DNA of 64,000 nucleotides from Nocardia asteroides (GCF_900637185.1 NZ_LR134352.1:2222001-2286000), one strand, 5' to 3'. Counted from the stretch's first letter, positions 8,383 to 16,570 are shown. The notes: generated by a model not told the origin, from the letters alone. Translations and numbers: made by a program.

Positions 8383-9252
8383 ATGGCGACACACAAGCTC
8401 GAAGTTCCCGGCGCGACCCTCACCTACGACGTCCACGGCCCGCTCCCGACCGCCGACGGGCGGCCGCCGCTGCTCATGATCGGCCTGCCCATGGACGCGA
8501 GCGGTTTCAGCGCCCTCGCTGCGCATTTCGCCGAACGCACGGTCGTCACCTACGACCCGCGTGGGCTCGGTCGCAGTGTGCGCACCGACGGTGAGGTCGA
8601 CAATGTCCCGGCCGTGCACGCCGACGACGTGCATGCCGTCATCGAGGCGATCGACGCGGGCCCGGTCGAGATCTTCGCCAGCAGCGGCGGGGCGATCGTC
8701 GCGCTCGCCCTCGTCACCGCCCATCCCGGCGACGTGACCACTCTCGTCGCGCACGAACCGCCGCTGCTGACGGCGCTCCCCGATGCCGCGGCAGCGGCAC
8801 GTGCGGCGGCCGGGTATCGCGACGCCTACGCGGCGAAGGGCTTCGGCGCCGGCATGGCCGCGTTCATCGCGATGACCTCCTGGCCCGGCGAATTCACCGA
8901 CGCCTACTTCGCCGCCCCCGCCGCCGATCCCGCGATGTTCGGCCTGCCCACCGACGACGACGGCGCCCGCGACCACCCCCTGCTGTCGGAGCGTTCCCGT
9001 CCGGTCCTCGCCTACCGCGCCGACATCGCCGCCCTCACCGCGGCGCCCACCCGGATCGTCCTCGGCTACGGCGAGGAGTCCACGGGCACCGTCACCGAAC
9101 GCACCTCGACCGCACTCGCCGACCACCTCGGCCACAAGCCGGTCCTGTTCCCCAGCCACCACGGCGGATTCACCGGCCCCGACTCCGGCTACCCCGGCCA
9201 GCCGGAAGCCTTCGCCCAAGTCCTCCACGAAGTCCTCGACCGCGACAACTGA
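8383..9252 (+). CDS. Alpha/beta hydrolase
   Basis: A 289-residue alpha/beta hydrolase with oxyanion region PPLLMIGLPMDASG (29-42), YDPRGLGRS (57-65) and a nucleophile elbow FASSGG (Ser101), where the usual first Gly is Ala. A late histidine occurs in SHHGGF near residue 265. Proteins of this type include esterases and epoxide or haloperoxidase-like enzymes; the substrate is unknown. It starts 48 bases after the ligase stop and may be co-transcribed. Confidence 0.8.
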   Translation: MATHKLEVPGATLTYDVHGPLPTADGRPPLLMIGLPMDASGFSALAAHFAERTVVTYDPRGLGRSVRTDGEVDNVPAVHADDVHAVIEAIDAGPVEIFASSGGAIVALALVTAHPGDVTTLVAHEPPLLTALPDAAAAARAAAGYRDAYAAKGFGAGMAAFIAMTSWPGEFTDAYFAAPAADPAMFGLPTDDDGARDHPLLSERSRPVLAYRADIAALTAAPTRIVLGYGEESTGTVTERTSTALADHLGHKPVLFPSHHGGFTGPDSGYPGQPEAFAQVLHEVLDRDN

Positions 9253-9427
9253 CCCCGCCGCGCCCTACCCGCCCGCTCCCATGGCTCCGCTGCTGCCGCG
9301 CCGCCGCACCGGCGACCAGCGTTCACCGAGCAAGGCTTCGGGACCGGTCCGACTCCCGCACAACACAATCGGTGAATTCGCCCCCCAAGCGCCGGCGTTC
9401 GCATCGGGTAGCTTCGCCGGGGCGAAA

Positions 9428-10087
9428 TCACACTTCGGCGAGTTCGTTGATGTCGGCCGTGGACAAGACATGCTCGGGTATACCGTCGCGCGCGGCACGG
9501 ATCATCACCTGGCCGATCCGGACGGCCGAGGTCACCTGGCGCGGCGCGATGCGGCGAATCACCGGATACAGCGGGACCACCAGGCGATACAGCGCGACAT
9601 AGGCCTTGGACCTGGGCTTGCCGCCGGGCACGGGGACGATGAACGCGGGCCGGAACATGTAGGCGCGGTCGGTGAGCGCGAGCAGCGCGTCCTCGGTTTC
9701 GCCCTTCACGCGCGCCCACATCTGCCGCGAGCTGGTGCCGGTACCGGCACCGGAGACATAACAGAAGGTCAGACCCGGGTTGACCGCCAAGACGGCATGC
9801 GCCGCGGCCAGTGTCAGGTCGTAGGTGACGGCGCGATAGCCGTCCTCGCGCATACCCAGTGACGAGGTGCCCAGGCAGAAGAAGCAGGCGTCGTAACCAC
9901 GCAGCTGTTCCCGAATGGCCGAGAAGTCGGTGAAATCCGTGTGCCTGATCTCGCGCAGTTTCGGGTGCGTGCGTCCGGTGCCGGAGCGGCCGATCGCCAG
10001 CACCTCGGTGACGGAGTCCGACCGCAGACAGGCCTCGACGACGCCTTGACCCACCATCCCGGTAGCTCCGAAAACAATGATCCGCAT
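9428..10087 (-). CDS. NAD(P)-binding Rossmann protein (atypical SDR)
   Basis: A 219-residue protein starting MRIIVFGATGMVGQG, a TGxxGxxG-type dinucleotide motif at residues 7-14. It lacks a clear YxxxK catalytic pair, as in NmrA/HSCARG or HIM1-like atypical SDRs that sense or reduce with NAD(P)H. It ends 175 bases from the converging hydrolase; that gap holds only a weak 8-bp inverted repeat. It follows the SDR gene (40 bases) on the same strand and is probably in its transcript, hence under the TetR array at 11060-11117. Confidence 0.78.
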   Translation of the reverse strand: MRIIVFGATGMVGQGVVEACLRSDSVTEVLAIGRSGTGRTHPKLREIRHTDFTDFSAIREQLRGYDACFFCLGTSSLGMREDGYRAVTYDLTLAAAHAVLAVNPGLTFCYVSGAGTGTSSRQMWARVKGETEDALLALTDRAYMFRPAFIVPVPGGKPRSKAYVALYRLVVPLYPVIRRIAPRQVTSAVRIGQVMIRAARDGIPEHVLSTADINELAEV

Positions 10088-10127
10088 GTTCGTCCTTGTC
10101 CCGAAAGATGTTGTCGCAGAAAGACGG

Positions 10128-11036
10128 TCAGGCGTCGAGATAGGTGACTCCGGTCAGTTCCTCGGAGACCTGCCACAGCCTGCGCGCCAGCTCGGGATCG
10201 TGGGACTGCCTGCTCGACGACACCGGCTTCGGGTAGCCGCGGACGCCGCCGAATCCGTCGGGACCGTAGTACTGCCCGCCGGTGGCCGCGGGATCGGTCG
10301 CCGCGCGCAGGGTGGGCAGTGCGCCCATGGCGGCGGACTGGGTCACCAGCTTCATCATCGGACCTCGCAAGGCGGCGGGCAGATGCCTGCCCAGTTCGGT
10401 GTTCGAGCCACCGGGGTGCGCGGCGAGCGCGACCGTCGATGCGGCCGTGGCGGTCAGGCGCCGCTGGAGTTCGTAGGTGAACAGCAGATTGGCGAGTTTG
10501 GACTGGCCGTAGGCGACTACCCGGTTGTAGCCGCGGTCGAAGTTCAGGTCGTCGAAGTGGATGGCGGCGCGGATCCGGTGCCCGATGCTGCTGACGGTCA
10601 CCACGCGCGAATCCGGCACGGGCACAAGGCTTTCCAGCAGCAGTCCGGTGAACGCGAAATGGCCGAGATGATTGGTGCCGAACTGCAGCTCGAACCCGTC
10701 GGCGGTGCTCTGCTTCGGCGGATACATCACGCCGGCGTTGTTGATCAGCAGATCGAGGCGCGGATGGGCGGCTTTCAGCTCCCGCGCCGCCTCGCGCACC
10801 GACGTCAGCGAGCCCAGGTCCAGCCGCAGCAGTTCCACCTCGGCCGTGGGCGTGGCGGTGGTGATCAGGTCGACGGCGGCTTTGCCCTTGTCGAGATCGC
10901 GCACCGCCATGACGACGTGCGCGCCCTTGGCGGCCAACGCCGCGGCGGTCTCGAAGCCGAGCCCGGAGTTGGCGCCGGTGACGACCGCCGTGCGGCCGGT
11001 CTGATCAGGGATGTCGGTGGTGGTCCAGTCGGACAT
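10128..11036 (-). CDS. Short-chain dehydrogenase/reductase
   Basis: A 302-residue classical SDR related to retinol-dehydrogenase/WW-domain oxidoreductase types. It has the cofactor motif TGANSGLG (20-27), INNAG (98-102), Ser149/150 in VTVSSIG, and YGQSK (Tyr176, Lys180). ATG 11036 has AAGGAGA upstream. It is divergent from a TetR gene across a dense operator array, so it is the probable regulated target, together with the NAD(P)-binding gene downstream. Confidence 0.88.
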   Translation of the reverse strand: MSDWTTTDIPDQTGRTAVVTGANSGLGFETAAALAAKGAHVVMAVRDLDKGKAAVDLITTATPTAEVELLRLDLGSLTSVREAARELKAAHPRLDLLINNAGVMYPPKQSTADGFELQFGTNHLGHFAFTGLLLESLVPVPDSRVVTVSSIGHRIRAAIHFDDLNFDRGYNRVVAYGQSKLANLLFTYELQRRLTATAASTVALAAHPGGSNTELGRHLPAALRGPMMKLVTQSAAMGALPTLRAATDPAATGGQYYGPDGFGGVRGYPKPVSSSRQSHDPELARRLWQVSEELTGVTYLDA

Positions 11037-11059
11037 GATGTCTCCTTCTCGGGAATAAC

Positions 11060-11117
11060 GAACCATCGGTCTCTAACGTAAGAGACCGGTGGTCTGTTGT
11101 CAAGAGACCTGCGGTCT
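11060..11117. promoter_or_regulatory. Triple operator array between the SDR and TetR genes
   Basis: Three 13-bp dyads of form AGACC-N3-GGTCT follow one another: GAACC-ATC-GGTCT (11060-11072, one half degenerate), AGACC-GGT-GGTCT (11083-11095) and AGACC-TGC-GGTCT (11105-11117). Centres are 23 and 22 bp apart, about two helical turns. A longer dyad (11062-11074 with 11081-11093, 12 of 13 paired) spans the first two. The last site ends 14 bases before the TetR ATG. TetR autorepression and SDR repression are expected. Confidence 0.75.
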
Positions 11118-11130
11118 GTAAAGTGTGCGC

Positions 11131-11817
11131 ATGGGTACTTTCCAGCGCGCCAGGAGCGAGGAGCAGCGCGAGGAGCGGCGTCAGGTCATCCTGCGGACCG
11201 CGGCGACCATGCTGGGTGAGATGCCGTTGTCCGCGGTGAGCCTCAACGAGCTGAGCCGTCGCGTGGGCCTGGCGAAGTCGAATGTGTTGCGCTACTTCGA
11301 GTCTCGCGAAGCGGTACTGCTGGATCTGCTCGTCCAGCTCGTGGGCGACTTCTTCGCCGACATCGCCGACCGGCTGCCCGCGGCCGTCGACACGGCCGGC
11401 TCGGTCCGGGCCAGGGCCGCGAGCGTCGCGTCGGTGCTCGCGGCGACGTTCGCGGCGCACCCCATGCTGTGCGAGCTGATCAGCGCCCAGGCCGGCGTCC
11501 TCGAGCGCAATGTGTCCGCCGAGGCGGTCCTGAGCTACAAACGGAGTGCCTACGCGAGCCTGGGCGAATTCACGGCCGACCTGCGCCGGGTGCTGCCCGA
11601 ACTCGGCGACCGCGAGGCCGCCGAGGCCGCGATGACCATCCTGCTGCTGGCGGGCGCGCTGTGGACCCACGCCCACCCGCCGCAGGCGGTGCTGGAGGCC
11701 TACGCCGCCGACCCGTCCCTGGTGGTCATGCCCGACGGCTTCGCCGAGTCCCTGGAGAAGATGATCAGGTTCGTCCTCCTGGGTGTCCTGGCCGACGGGG
11801 GAGCGCTCACCGCGTGA
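11131..11817 (+). CDS. TetR-family regulator of the SDR gene
   Basis: A 228-residue TetR protein. The helix-turn-helix (about 33-60) reads LSAVSLNELSRRVGLAKSNV, followed by LRYFESREAVLLDLL. The ligand domain resembles the TetR_C_17-like group. ATG 11131 is chosen over an in-frame GTG two codons earlier. It probably binds the three phased palindromes in front of it. Its 3' end overlaps by 11 bases the remnant gene that converges on it. Confidence 0.85.
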   Translation: MGTFQRARSEEQREERRQVILRTAATMLGEMPLSAVSLNELSRRVGLAKSNVLRYFESREAVLLDLLVQLVGDFFADIADRLPAAVDTAGSVRARAASVASVLAATFAAHPMLCELISAQAGVLERNVSAEAVLSYKRSAYASLGEFTADLRRVLPELGDREAAEAAMTILLLAGALWTHAHPPQAVLEAYAADPSLVVMPDGFAESLEKMIRFVLLGVLADGGALTA

Positions 11818-12051
11818 GCGTTCGGCGCGGCAGCACGCCGCTTTCGGCCGCGGTGCCCCGGTTGAGGAACGTGCTCACCCGGCTCGCCACGCCTGCCCCG
11901 TTCATCAGCAGCTTGACGGCCGTCGACGACGGCGCGGGCAACATGCCCGCCAGCTGCACGCCGTCGACGAGGTCGTAGAGGGTCTCGCCCTCGTACATCA
12001 GGCGGTCGGTGCCGAAGTGATAGCGGTCGACCGCGGTGCACTGGTTTCCTG
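11807..12051 (-). pseudogene. Decapitated gene, C-terminal remnant of unknown family
   Basis: The minus-strand frame ending at 11807 has strong GC3 coding character and reads ...CTAVDRYHFGTDRLMYEGET, then a tail ending PRRTLTR. The sensible sequence stops near 12045-12051, where a plus-strand TetR C-terminus begins. No ribosome site or start precedes the coding-like part; the only in-frame ATG (11998) falls inside it. I do not recognise the family. It is best read as the C-terminus of a gene whose 5' part was deleted. Confidence 0.55.
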
Positions 12052-12171
12052 TTCGTGGAGTGGACCGAGGGCAACCTCGGCACCGACCGTGAGGCCTTCG
12101 TCGACCACGTCACCGCGGTCGTCGGGCAGCTGCTCGCGCTCCCCGCCGAATCCGGTTCTGGCCGAGGCTAG
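12043..12171 (+). pseudogene. Decapitated TetR-type regulator, C-terminal remnant
   Basis: From about 12043 the plus-strand frame reads GFLFVEWTEGNLGTDREAFV and on to HVTAVVGQLLALP before the TAG at 12169-12171, which looks like the last helices of a TetR ligand domain. No N-terminal part or start exists; the sequence to the left belongs to the oppositely oriented remnant. Its stop interlocks with the stop of the next gene (CTAG at 12168-12171), the arrangement expected of an originally intact convergent gene. Confidence 0.5.
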
Positions 12172-13121
12172 TTCAGCTCGCCCTCGAAACCGCTGTAGAT
12201 CTCGGTGGCCTCGGCGAAGCCGCCGCCGATCCGCTGGGCCAGGGCGAGGGCCTCGTCGCATTTGCGCAGGGTCGTCGTCAGCCGGTCCCCGCCGTCGGCC
12301 TCGGCCGTCAGGTGCGCGGCATGGTCGGTGAGCCATTGCCGGGCGGCGGCCACGTCCATCGCCGGCACGAAGCCGCCGACCTCGTAGTTCTCCTCGATGG
12401 TGTCGCGGATCGGCCACGGGAACTCGGGCATCTGCGCGCCGAGCAGGCCGAGCAGCGGCTCGTTGTCGGTGAACCCGGGTGGCCGGCCGAGACCGGCTTC
12501 CCCGGCCAGCAGCGTCGGCCAGCAGGGGCCGCGATCCATCCAGCCGGGCAGCAGGGCCGCGGCGAACTCGACGACCGCGAACTGCAGATTGTTCGCCAGT
12601 ACCTCACCGGCGTCCTGGGTGTCGCCGCTCGGATGGGTCACCTCGCCGCGGCCGGTGCGCAGCGCCACCATCGCGTCGCGCAACAGCCGGATCTTCCACG
12701 ACAGCAGCGTGGTCAGGCCGTGATCGTCGGGGAGCGATCCGTCCGCGTCCGGCTGGGTGTGGGCCGCGAGCCGGGGATCGAGGGCGCGCAACTGTTCGAC
12801 GGCCAGCGCGTCCACCGTCTCGGGCGCGCAATTGGTGTAGCGCACAACGGCTTCGGCCACGTCGGCGGCCGCGTCCGCGGTGATGAAGTACGGTCGCCCC
12901 CAGACGTAGAGCTGGGCGTCGAAACCGCTGTCGTGTCCGGCCGCCGCGTAGGCGCCCAGCGCCCAGGCCTTCGCGCGGAAGCGGACCTTGCGTTGCTCGA
13001 CCGCCCTGGCGACGAGATCGTCGAGATCGTGGTCGGCGCCGAACCCGGCGACGAAGGGGATGATCCGCGACTCGATCAGTCGAATGTCCACAGCGTGGAA
13101 GCTGGTGTCGAAACCCACCAT
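12168..13121 (-). CDS. Conserved-looking protein of unknown function
   Basis: A 317-residue soluble protein, not recognised. It begins MVGFDTSFHAVDIRLIESRI and is rich in Trp, Asp and Glu with no membrane helix or signal peptide. The N-terminal VDIRLIESRIIPFV and a central WKIRLLRDAMVALRTG look structured. It is divergent from the next gene with only 45 bases between the starts, and its stop interlocks with the TetR remnant. Codon use is normal. Confidence 0.65.
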   Translation of the reverse strand: MVGFDTSFHAVDIRLIESRIIPFVAGFGADHDLDDLVARAVEQRKVRFRAKAWALGAYAAAGHDSGFDAQLYVWGRPYFITADAAADVAEAVVRYTNCAPETVDALAVEQLRALDPRLAAHTQPDADGSLPDDHGLTTLLSWKIRLLRDAMVALRTGRGEVTHPSGDTQDAGEVLANNLQFAVVEFAAALLPGWMDRGPCWPTLLAGEAGLGRPPGFTDNEPLLGLLGAQMPEFPWPIRDTIEENYEVGGFVPAMDVAAARQWLTDHAAHLTAEADGGDRLTTTLRKCDEALALAQRIGGGFAEATEIYSGFEGELN

Positions 13122-13166
13122 GCCACGCTACCGGTCCGCAAATACGTTGGCGTGCTGGGGGTTTCG

Positions 13167-14222
13167 ATGCCGCATTTGCCGGGTACCCTCCCGCCTGCCT
13201 ATGTTCAGGCGGTGTTGTCGCGTTTTCGCCGATCGAAGAGCCGAGTCCAGCAACTGGTGCCCACCGAGGTCGATTGGCGGTATCTCCGGGATGCCCTGAC
13301 GCTGACACTGACGCGCGTCCCGGCCGGTGCCGTCGTGGCCCTGCGGGCCTGGGACTGCGAGGAACGGCAACTGGCGATCGTGATGTACCGCACCGAGCTG
13401 ATGCTGCGCCTGACCTCCGGCGAGGACACCGACCCGCGCTACCGGGTCTCGCCCGCCGACGAGGCGCGGCTGGCCAAGCTCGGCTGGGTGCGCGCCTCCG
13501 GGGAGACCGGCCGCGGCGCCTGGTGCCGGCTCACCTCCTGGGCGGCGGGCGAGCAGGCGGCGGCGAGCGTCGCCGAGCTGATCGTGAGCACGCTGCGCGA
13601 CGCCTTGCGCACCGCGCCGACCGCGTGGGGACCGGGTTCCTGGTGGCGACCCGACTCCGCCCCCGACGGCGAAGCGGTCCCGCCCGTCGACATCGGCGCG
13701 CTGAGCCTGGCCCTCGGTGGCGCCGTCGAGCAGGTGCTCGAACAGAATCCGCAGGCCGACGCCGCGGCCGAGCTGGCGCAGTGGCGGCGGTCGCGGATCG
13801 ACGCCCTGGCGGCGGTGTGCCGTGGCGACCGGCAGGCCGATCGGATCGCCGCCGACATCGCCCAGCGGCGCGTCGCCGAAGCGGGGGCGCGCATCTCGCT
13901 CGCGCGCCACCATCCCGGCCGGGGCGGCCGCCTCGACGTCATCGCCACCGCGGGCCCGCGCCGGCTGCTGGTCCTGCACGTCAACGCCGATCCGCACGAC
14001 GACACCCCGCTGTCGGAAACCATCGACGGCCAACGGTGCCCGGAGCTGTCCGGCCCGTACCTGCACCGGATGCTGCGCTCCTACCCGCGCGTGCCCCCGG
14101 TGGTGCCGGAGCTGTGGGATGTCGTCCCGGCGTACGAGCGCGGGCTGCTCGACATCGAATACCTGTACCTGCGACTCGATCCCCGGACCAACCGGATCGC
14201 CGCCTACCCCGCGCAACTCTGA
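13167..14222 (+). CDS. Unknown protein, possible TY-Chap-type domain
   Basis: A 351-residue soluble protein. The segment around residues 80-120 (YRVSPADEARLAKLGWVRAS, with Trp-rich ends) resembles the TY-Chap/YbjN-like peptide-binding chaperone domains common in Nocardia and relatives; this is from memory. The C-terminal half has LHVNADPHDDTPLSETIDG and closes with a conserved-looking DIEYLYLRLDPRTNRIAAYP. ATG 13167 is chosen; an in-frame GTG at 13152 is possible. It is divergent from the unknown 12168-13121 gene and may work with it. Confidence 0.6.
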   Translation: MPHLPGTLPPAYVQAVLSRFRRSKSRVQQLVPTEVDWRYLRDALTLTLTRVPAGAVVALRAWDCEERQLAIVMYRTELMLRLTSGEDTDPRYRVSPADEARLAKLGWVRASGETGRGAWCRLTSWAAGEQAAASVAELIVSTLRDALRTAPTAWGPGSWWRPDSAPDGEAVPPVDIGALSLALGGAVEQVLEQNPQADAAAELAQWRRSRIDALAAVCRGDRQADRIAADIAQRRVAEAGARISLARHHPGRGGRLDVIATAGPRRLLVLHVNADPHDDTPLSETIDGQRCPELSGPYLHRMLRSYPRVPPVVPELWDVVPAYERGLLDIEYLYLRLDPRTNRIAAYPAQL

Positions 14223-14231
14223 ACCGCCGGA

Positions 14232-14603
14232 TCAGAACCGGTAGGACCCGAATCGTTCGACCGCCACGAACAGCGACACCGCGAGCAGCACGAGATTGAC
14301 CACGGCGTTGGGGAATTCCCGCGCGACCACATGGGTGACGATGGCGCCCGCCATGATCACCGCGATGCCGACGGCCGCCAGCGGTGTGAGCCACGGCAGG
14401 ATCCCGGTGGCCGCGGGCAGGATCAACCCGAGCGCGCCCAGCACCTCGACCGCCCCGAGCGCTTTGACCTGCCCGTCGGTGGCGTGTTGGGTGAACGACA
14501 TCTTCTCGGTCAGCTGGACGCGCGGAGTGATCACCTTCACCACTCCGGCCATGCCGATCATCAGCGCGAGTGCGATCTGCAGGATCCACAGCAGCACGTT
14601 CAT
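14232..14603 (-). CDS. DoxX-family membrane protein
   Basis: A 123-residue protein with four membrane helices (about 2-20, 43-65, 69-90 and 97-117). It has the DoxX pattern: MAGVVKVITPR near the first helix and KALGAVEVLGALGLILPAATG in the second. DoxX-like proteins are integral membrane proteins linked to quinone or thiol redox; the exact role here is unknown. ATG 14603 has GGAG upstream. It is divergent from a TetR gene that probably controls it. Confidence 0.82.
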   Translation of the reverse strand: MNVLLWILQIALALMIGMAGVVKVITPRVQLTEKMSFTQHATDGQVKALGAVEVLGALGLILPAATGILPWLTPLAAVGIAVIMAGAIVTHVVAREFPNAVVNLVLLAVSLFVAVERFGSYRF

Positions 14604-14682
14604 CTCCGGATACTCCTCTCGCCGCCCGACGTTGCGTTCGGCGTTGGTGCTGGTCACAGCTGGTCTGCGAACCGACTGCAGG

Positions 14683-14708
14683 CTTAAACGGACTTTACCC
14701 CGCTTAAT
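14683..14708. promoter_or_regulatory. Imperfect dyad between DoxX and TetR genes
   Basis: CTTAAACGG (14683-14691) and CCGCTTAAT (14700-14708) form an inverted repeat with 7 of 9 pairs and an 8-base spacer. It ends 12 bases before the TetR ATG. It is a candidate TetR operator. Confidence 0.45.
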
Positions 14709-14720
14709 ATTCCTGCGGTA

Positions 14721-15344
14721 ATGTACCGGGCGGTGGAACCCTTGTCGCTACCCCTCGGGCAGCCGCGCGCCGAACGCGGCGACGCGGTCCGCAACCGTCA
14801 GGTGCTGCTGGCCACCGCGCGCGAGATGATCGCCGAACTCGGCGTGGAGCACGTCACCATGGACGGCCTGGCCGAGCGCGCCGGCCTGGGCAAGGGCACG
14901 GTGTACCGGCGCTTCGGCACCCGCGCGGGCATCTTCCACGCCCTGCTCGACGCCGACGAGATCGCCTTCCAGCAGCGCGTCCTGGGCGGTCCGCCCCCGC
15001 TCGGCCCCGGCGCCGATCCCGTCGCCCGCCTGATCGCCTACGGCCGCGCCCGCATCGAGCACCTGATCGAACACATCGACATCGCCCGCGCCGCCCTCGA
15101 CACCCACGGCCCCATCCCCACCGGCCCGCCCACCATGTCGCCCCTGCACCTGCGCATGCTGCTCGACCGAGCCGACCTCGGCGTCACCGACACCGACACC
15201 CTCGCCCTCCAGCTCACCGGAGCCCTCGAAGGCCCCATCCTGCTCTTCCTCGGAACATCGGGCGAGTCCCCCGACTCGGCTGCCGCCCGCCTCACCACCA
15301 GCTGGGAGTCCCTGATCGAGCGCCTGTGCGCCGCCCACCGCTGA
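14721..15344 (+). CDS. TetR-family regulator
   Basis: A 207-residue TetR protein with the helix-turn-helix VTMDGLAERAGLGKGTVYRRF (about 46-66), followed by GTRAGIFHALLDADE. The C-terminal domain is of the SbtR-like type. It is divergent from the DoxX gene across a short AT-rich stretch with a dyad, so DoxX is the probable target. Confidence 0.86.
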   Translation: MYRAVEPLSLPLGQPRAERGDAVRNRQVLLATAREMIAELGVEHVTMDGLAERAGLGKGTVYRRFGTRAGIFHALLDADEIAFQQRVLGGPPPLGPGADPVARLIAYGRARIEHLIEHIDIARAALDTHGPIPTGPPTMSPLHLRMLLDRADLGVTDTDTLALQLTGALEGPILLFLGTSGESPDSAAARLTTSWESLIERLCAAHR

Positions 15345-15357
15345 GATCCACGGATCT

Positions 15358-15978
15358 CTAGGGCTCGTCGCGTCCGAGGTTTGTGCCGATCCGCTTCGTC
15401 CGGCGGGTCTTGCTGGGCAGCGTGAGACGGAGAAAGCCGCCGGCTATGCCTCGCGCGCTGGTGCGGCTGCGCTCATCGAGGCTCAGCGTGGCGGCCACGG
15501 TCTCGCGGCCGAGTACGGTCACCATCCGGCGATCCAGCTGGTAGATGATGCCCCGCGCCCACAGGGTGTACACCAGGACGAGTCCGGCGATGCAACCCGT
15601 CAACTTCAGCGTCCACTGCCACCCTTCGATCGGGGCCAGGATCGCGGACTTCGCGAGATGGCCGACGATGAGGTGCTGTGCCACGACGACGATCACCGCG
15701 GCGATGAGGAAGCGGTACAGGCGGGTGCGCTGCAGGTCCGCGCTCAGCATGGCCTCAGCGAGCGCGCCCCGCTGCTCGGCCGGGGTGAGGGCGCCGAACG
15801 CGGGCCCGATCGTCAGAGTCGGCCGGTGCCAGTCGAACTGCGGGTACACACCGTCCACGCACCACTCCGGCGTCCGGTCACCCAGTTCGACCAGCGGAGT
15901 CCGCACGCCGAATCGCTCCGCGAGTTCGCCGACCTGCGCGGTGATTTGCTCTCGATCCACCGGCACATGATGTATCAA
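15358..15978 (-). CDS. Membrane protein with degenerate M48-peptidase-like segment
   Basis: A 206-residue protein. Residues about 55-80 (LTIGPAFGALTPAEQRGALA, then EAML) align in style with the region of M48 peptidases that normally reads L.P.E...VLAHELGH, but HExxH is absent. Two membrane helices follow (about 88-107 and 124-145), then a region resembling the second zinc-ligand helix (DRRMVTVLGRETVAATL). If related, it has lost metal-dependent peptidase activity. Function is unknown. ATG 15978 is chosen. Confidence 0.6.
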   Translation of the reverse strand: MIHHVPVDREQITAQVGELAERFGVRTPLVELGDRTPEWCVDGVYPQFDWHRPTLTIGPAFGALTPAEQRGALAEAMLSADLQRTRLYRFLIAAVIVVVAQHLIVGHLAKSAILAPIEGWQWTLKLTGCIAGLVLVYTLWARGIIYQLDRRMVTVLGRETVAATLSLDERSRTSARGIAGGFLRLTLPSKTRRTKRIGTNLGRDEP

Positions 15979-16018
15979 GTGGCTCTCCGCTGCCTGCGGG
16001 AGGCGGTGACCTCAGCCC

Positions 16019-16294
16019 TCAGTGGCCCGGCGACGCGCCCGGAGCGTAGCGCCGGACTGCCGAGAGCACTTCGCGCAGAGTCGGATTGACCATCGCATGC
16101 CCTGCCACACTGACCGTGGGAACCGTTTCGTTCCCGTCGGCGACGGACCGCACGTAGGCGGCCGCGTCCGGGTCCTGCCAGATGTCGCGCTCGGTATAGC
16201 GCAGCCGCGCCAGCCGCATCTTCCATCGCAGTTTCATCGAGAACGGGCAGCCGGGGCGGGTGTAGACGACGACCGCGTCGCTGGAGTTCGGCAT
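16019..16294 (-). CDS. Glutaredoxin-fold protein with CPFS active site
   Basis: A 91-residue thioredoxin-fold protein. The active-site loop is TRPGCPFSMKL, so the second cysteine of CxxC is Ser19 and only Cys16 remains. The TVP cis-proline motif appears in ETVPTVSV and a C-terminal glycine-poor helix follows. Related mycobacterial proteins often carry CPFC or CPFS. A monothiol mechanism with mycothiol is plausible. It lies 40 bases upstream of the membrane protein on the same strand, so the two may be co-transcribed. Confidence 0.8.
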   Translation of the reverse strand: MPNSSDAVVVYTRPGCPFSMKLRWKMRLARLRYTERDIWQDPDAAAYVRSVADGNETVPTVSVAGHAMVNPTLREVLSAVRRYAPGASPGH

Positions 16295-16317
16295 GCCAGG
16301 ATTATCGGCGCCGGGGG

Positions 16318-16509
16318 TTGCCTCGTGTGCCGGGTACGGGGTTACCGTCGAAGTATGGCCATCTCACCAGCTCACGACGGGTCTTCGCCTTCGACTTCCG
16401 CGCCGACGCGAGCGCCGTGGTGATGGGCGTCGAGGTCCCGCCCGCCTATACCCACGTGCTCGACGCCTTCACCGAGCGGGTTCGCGCAGCGGTCGATGGT
16501 CGGCCATGA
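16318..16509 (+). CDS. Small hypothetical protein or gene remnant
   Basis: A 63-codon frame whose last 43 codons show strong coding bias and read VFAFDFRADASAVVMGVEVP and on to AFTERVRAAVDGRP. The first 20 residues look less natural, and an ATG at 16355 in another frame could be the original start with a later frameshift. I recognise no family. It may be a real small gene or the end of a damaged one. Converging transport gene ends 61 bases away. Confidence 0.3.
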   Translation: MPRVPGTGLPSKYGHLTSSRRVFAFDFRADASAVVMGVEVPPAYTHVLDAFTERVRAAVDGRP

Positions 16510-16570
16510 CTGCGCTCGGGGCCGGTGAATACCTGCCCATTCTCGGGGACGTAGCGGACGGGGTCGAGAA

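Noticed and set aside
9377..9426. TTCGCCCC and GGGGCGAA inverted repeat in the convergent gap after the hydrolase.
   Set aside because: Only 8 pairs with a 34-base loop; too weak to call a terminator. The 175-base gap otherwise shows nothing.
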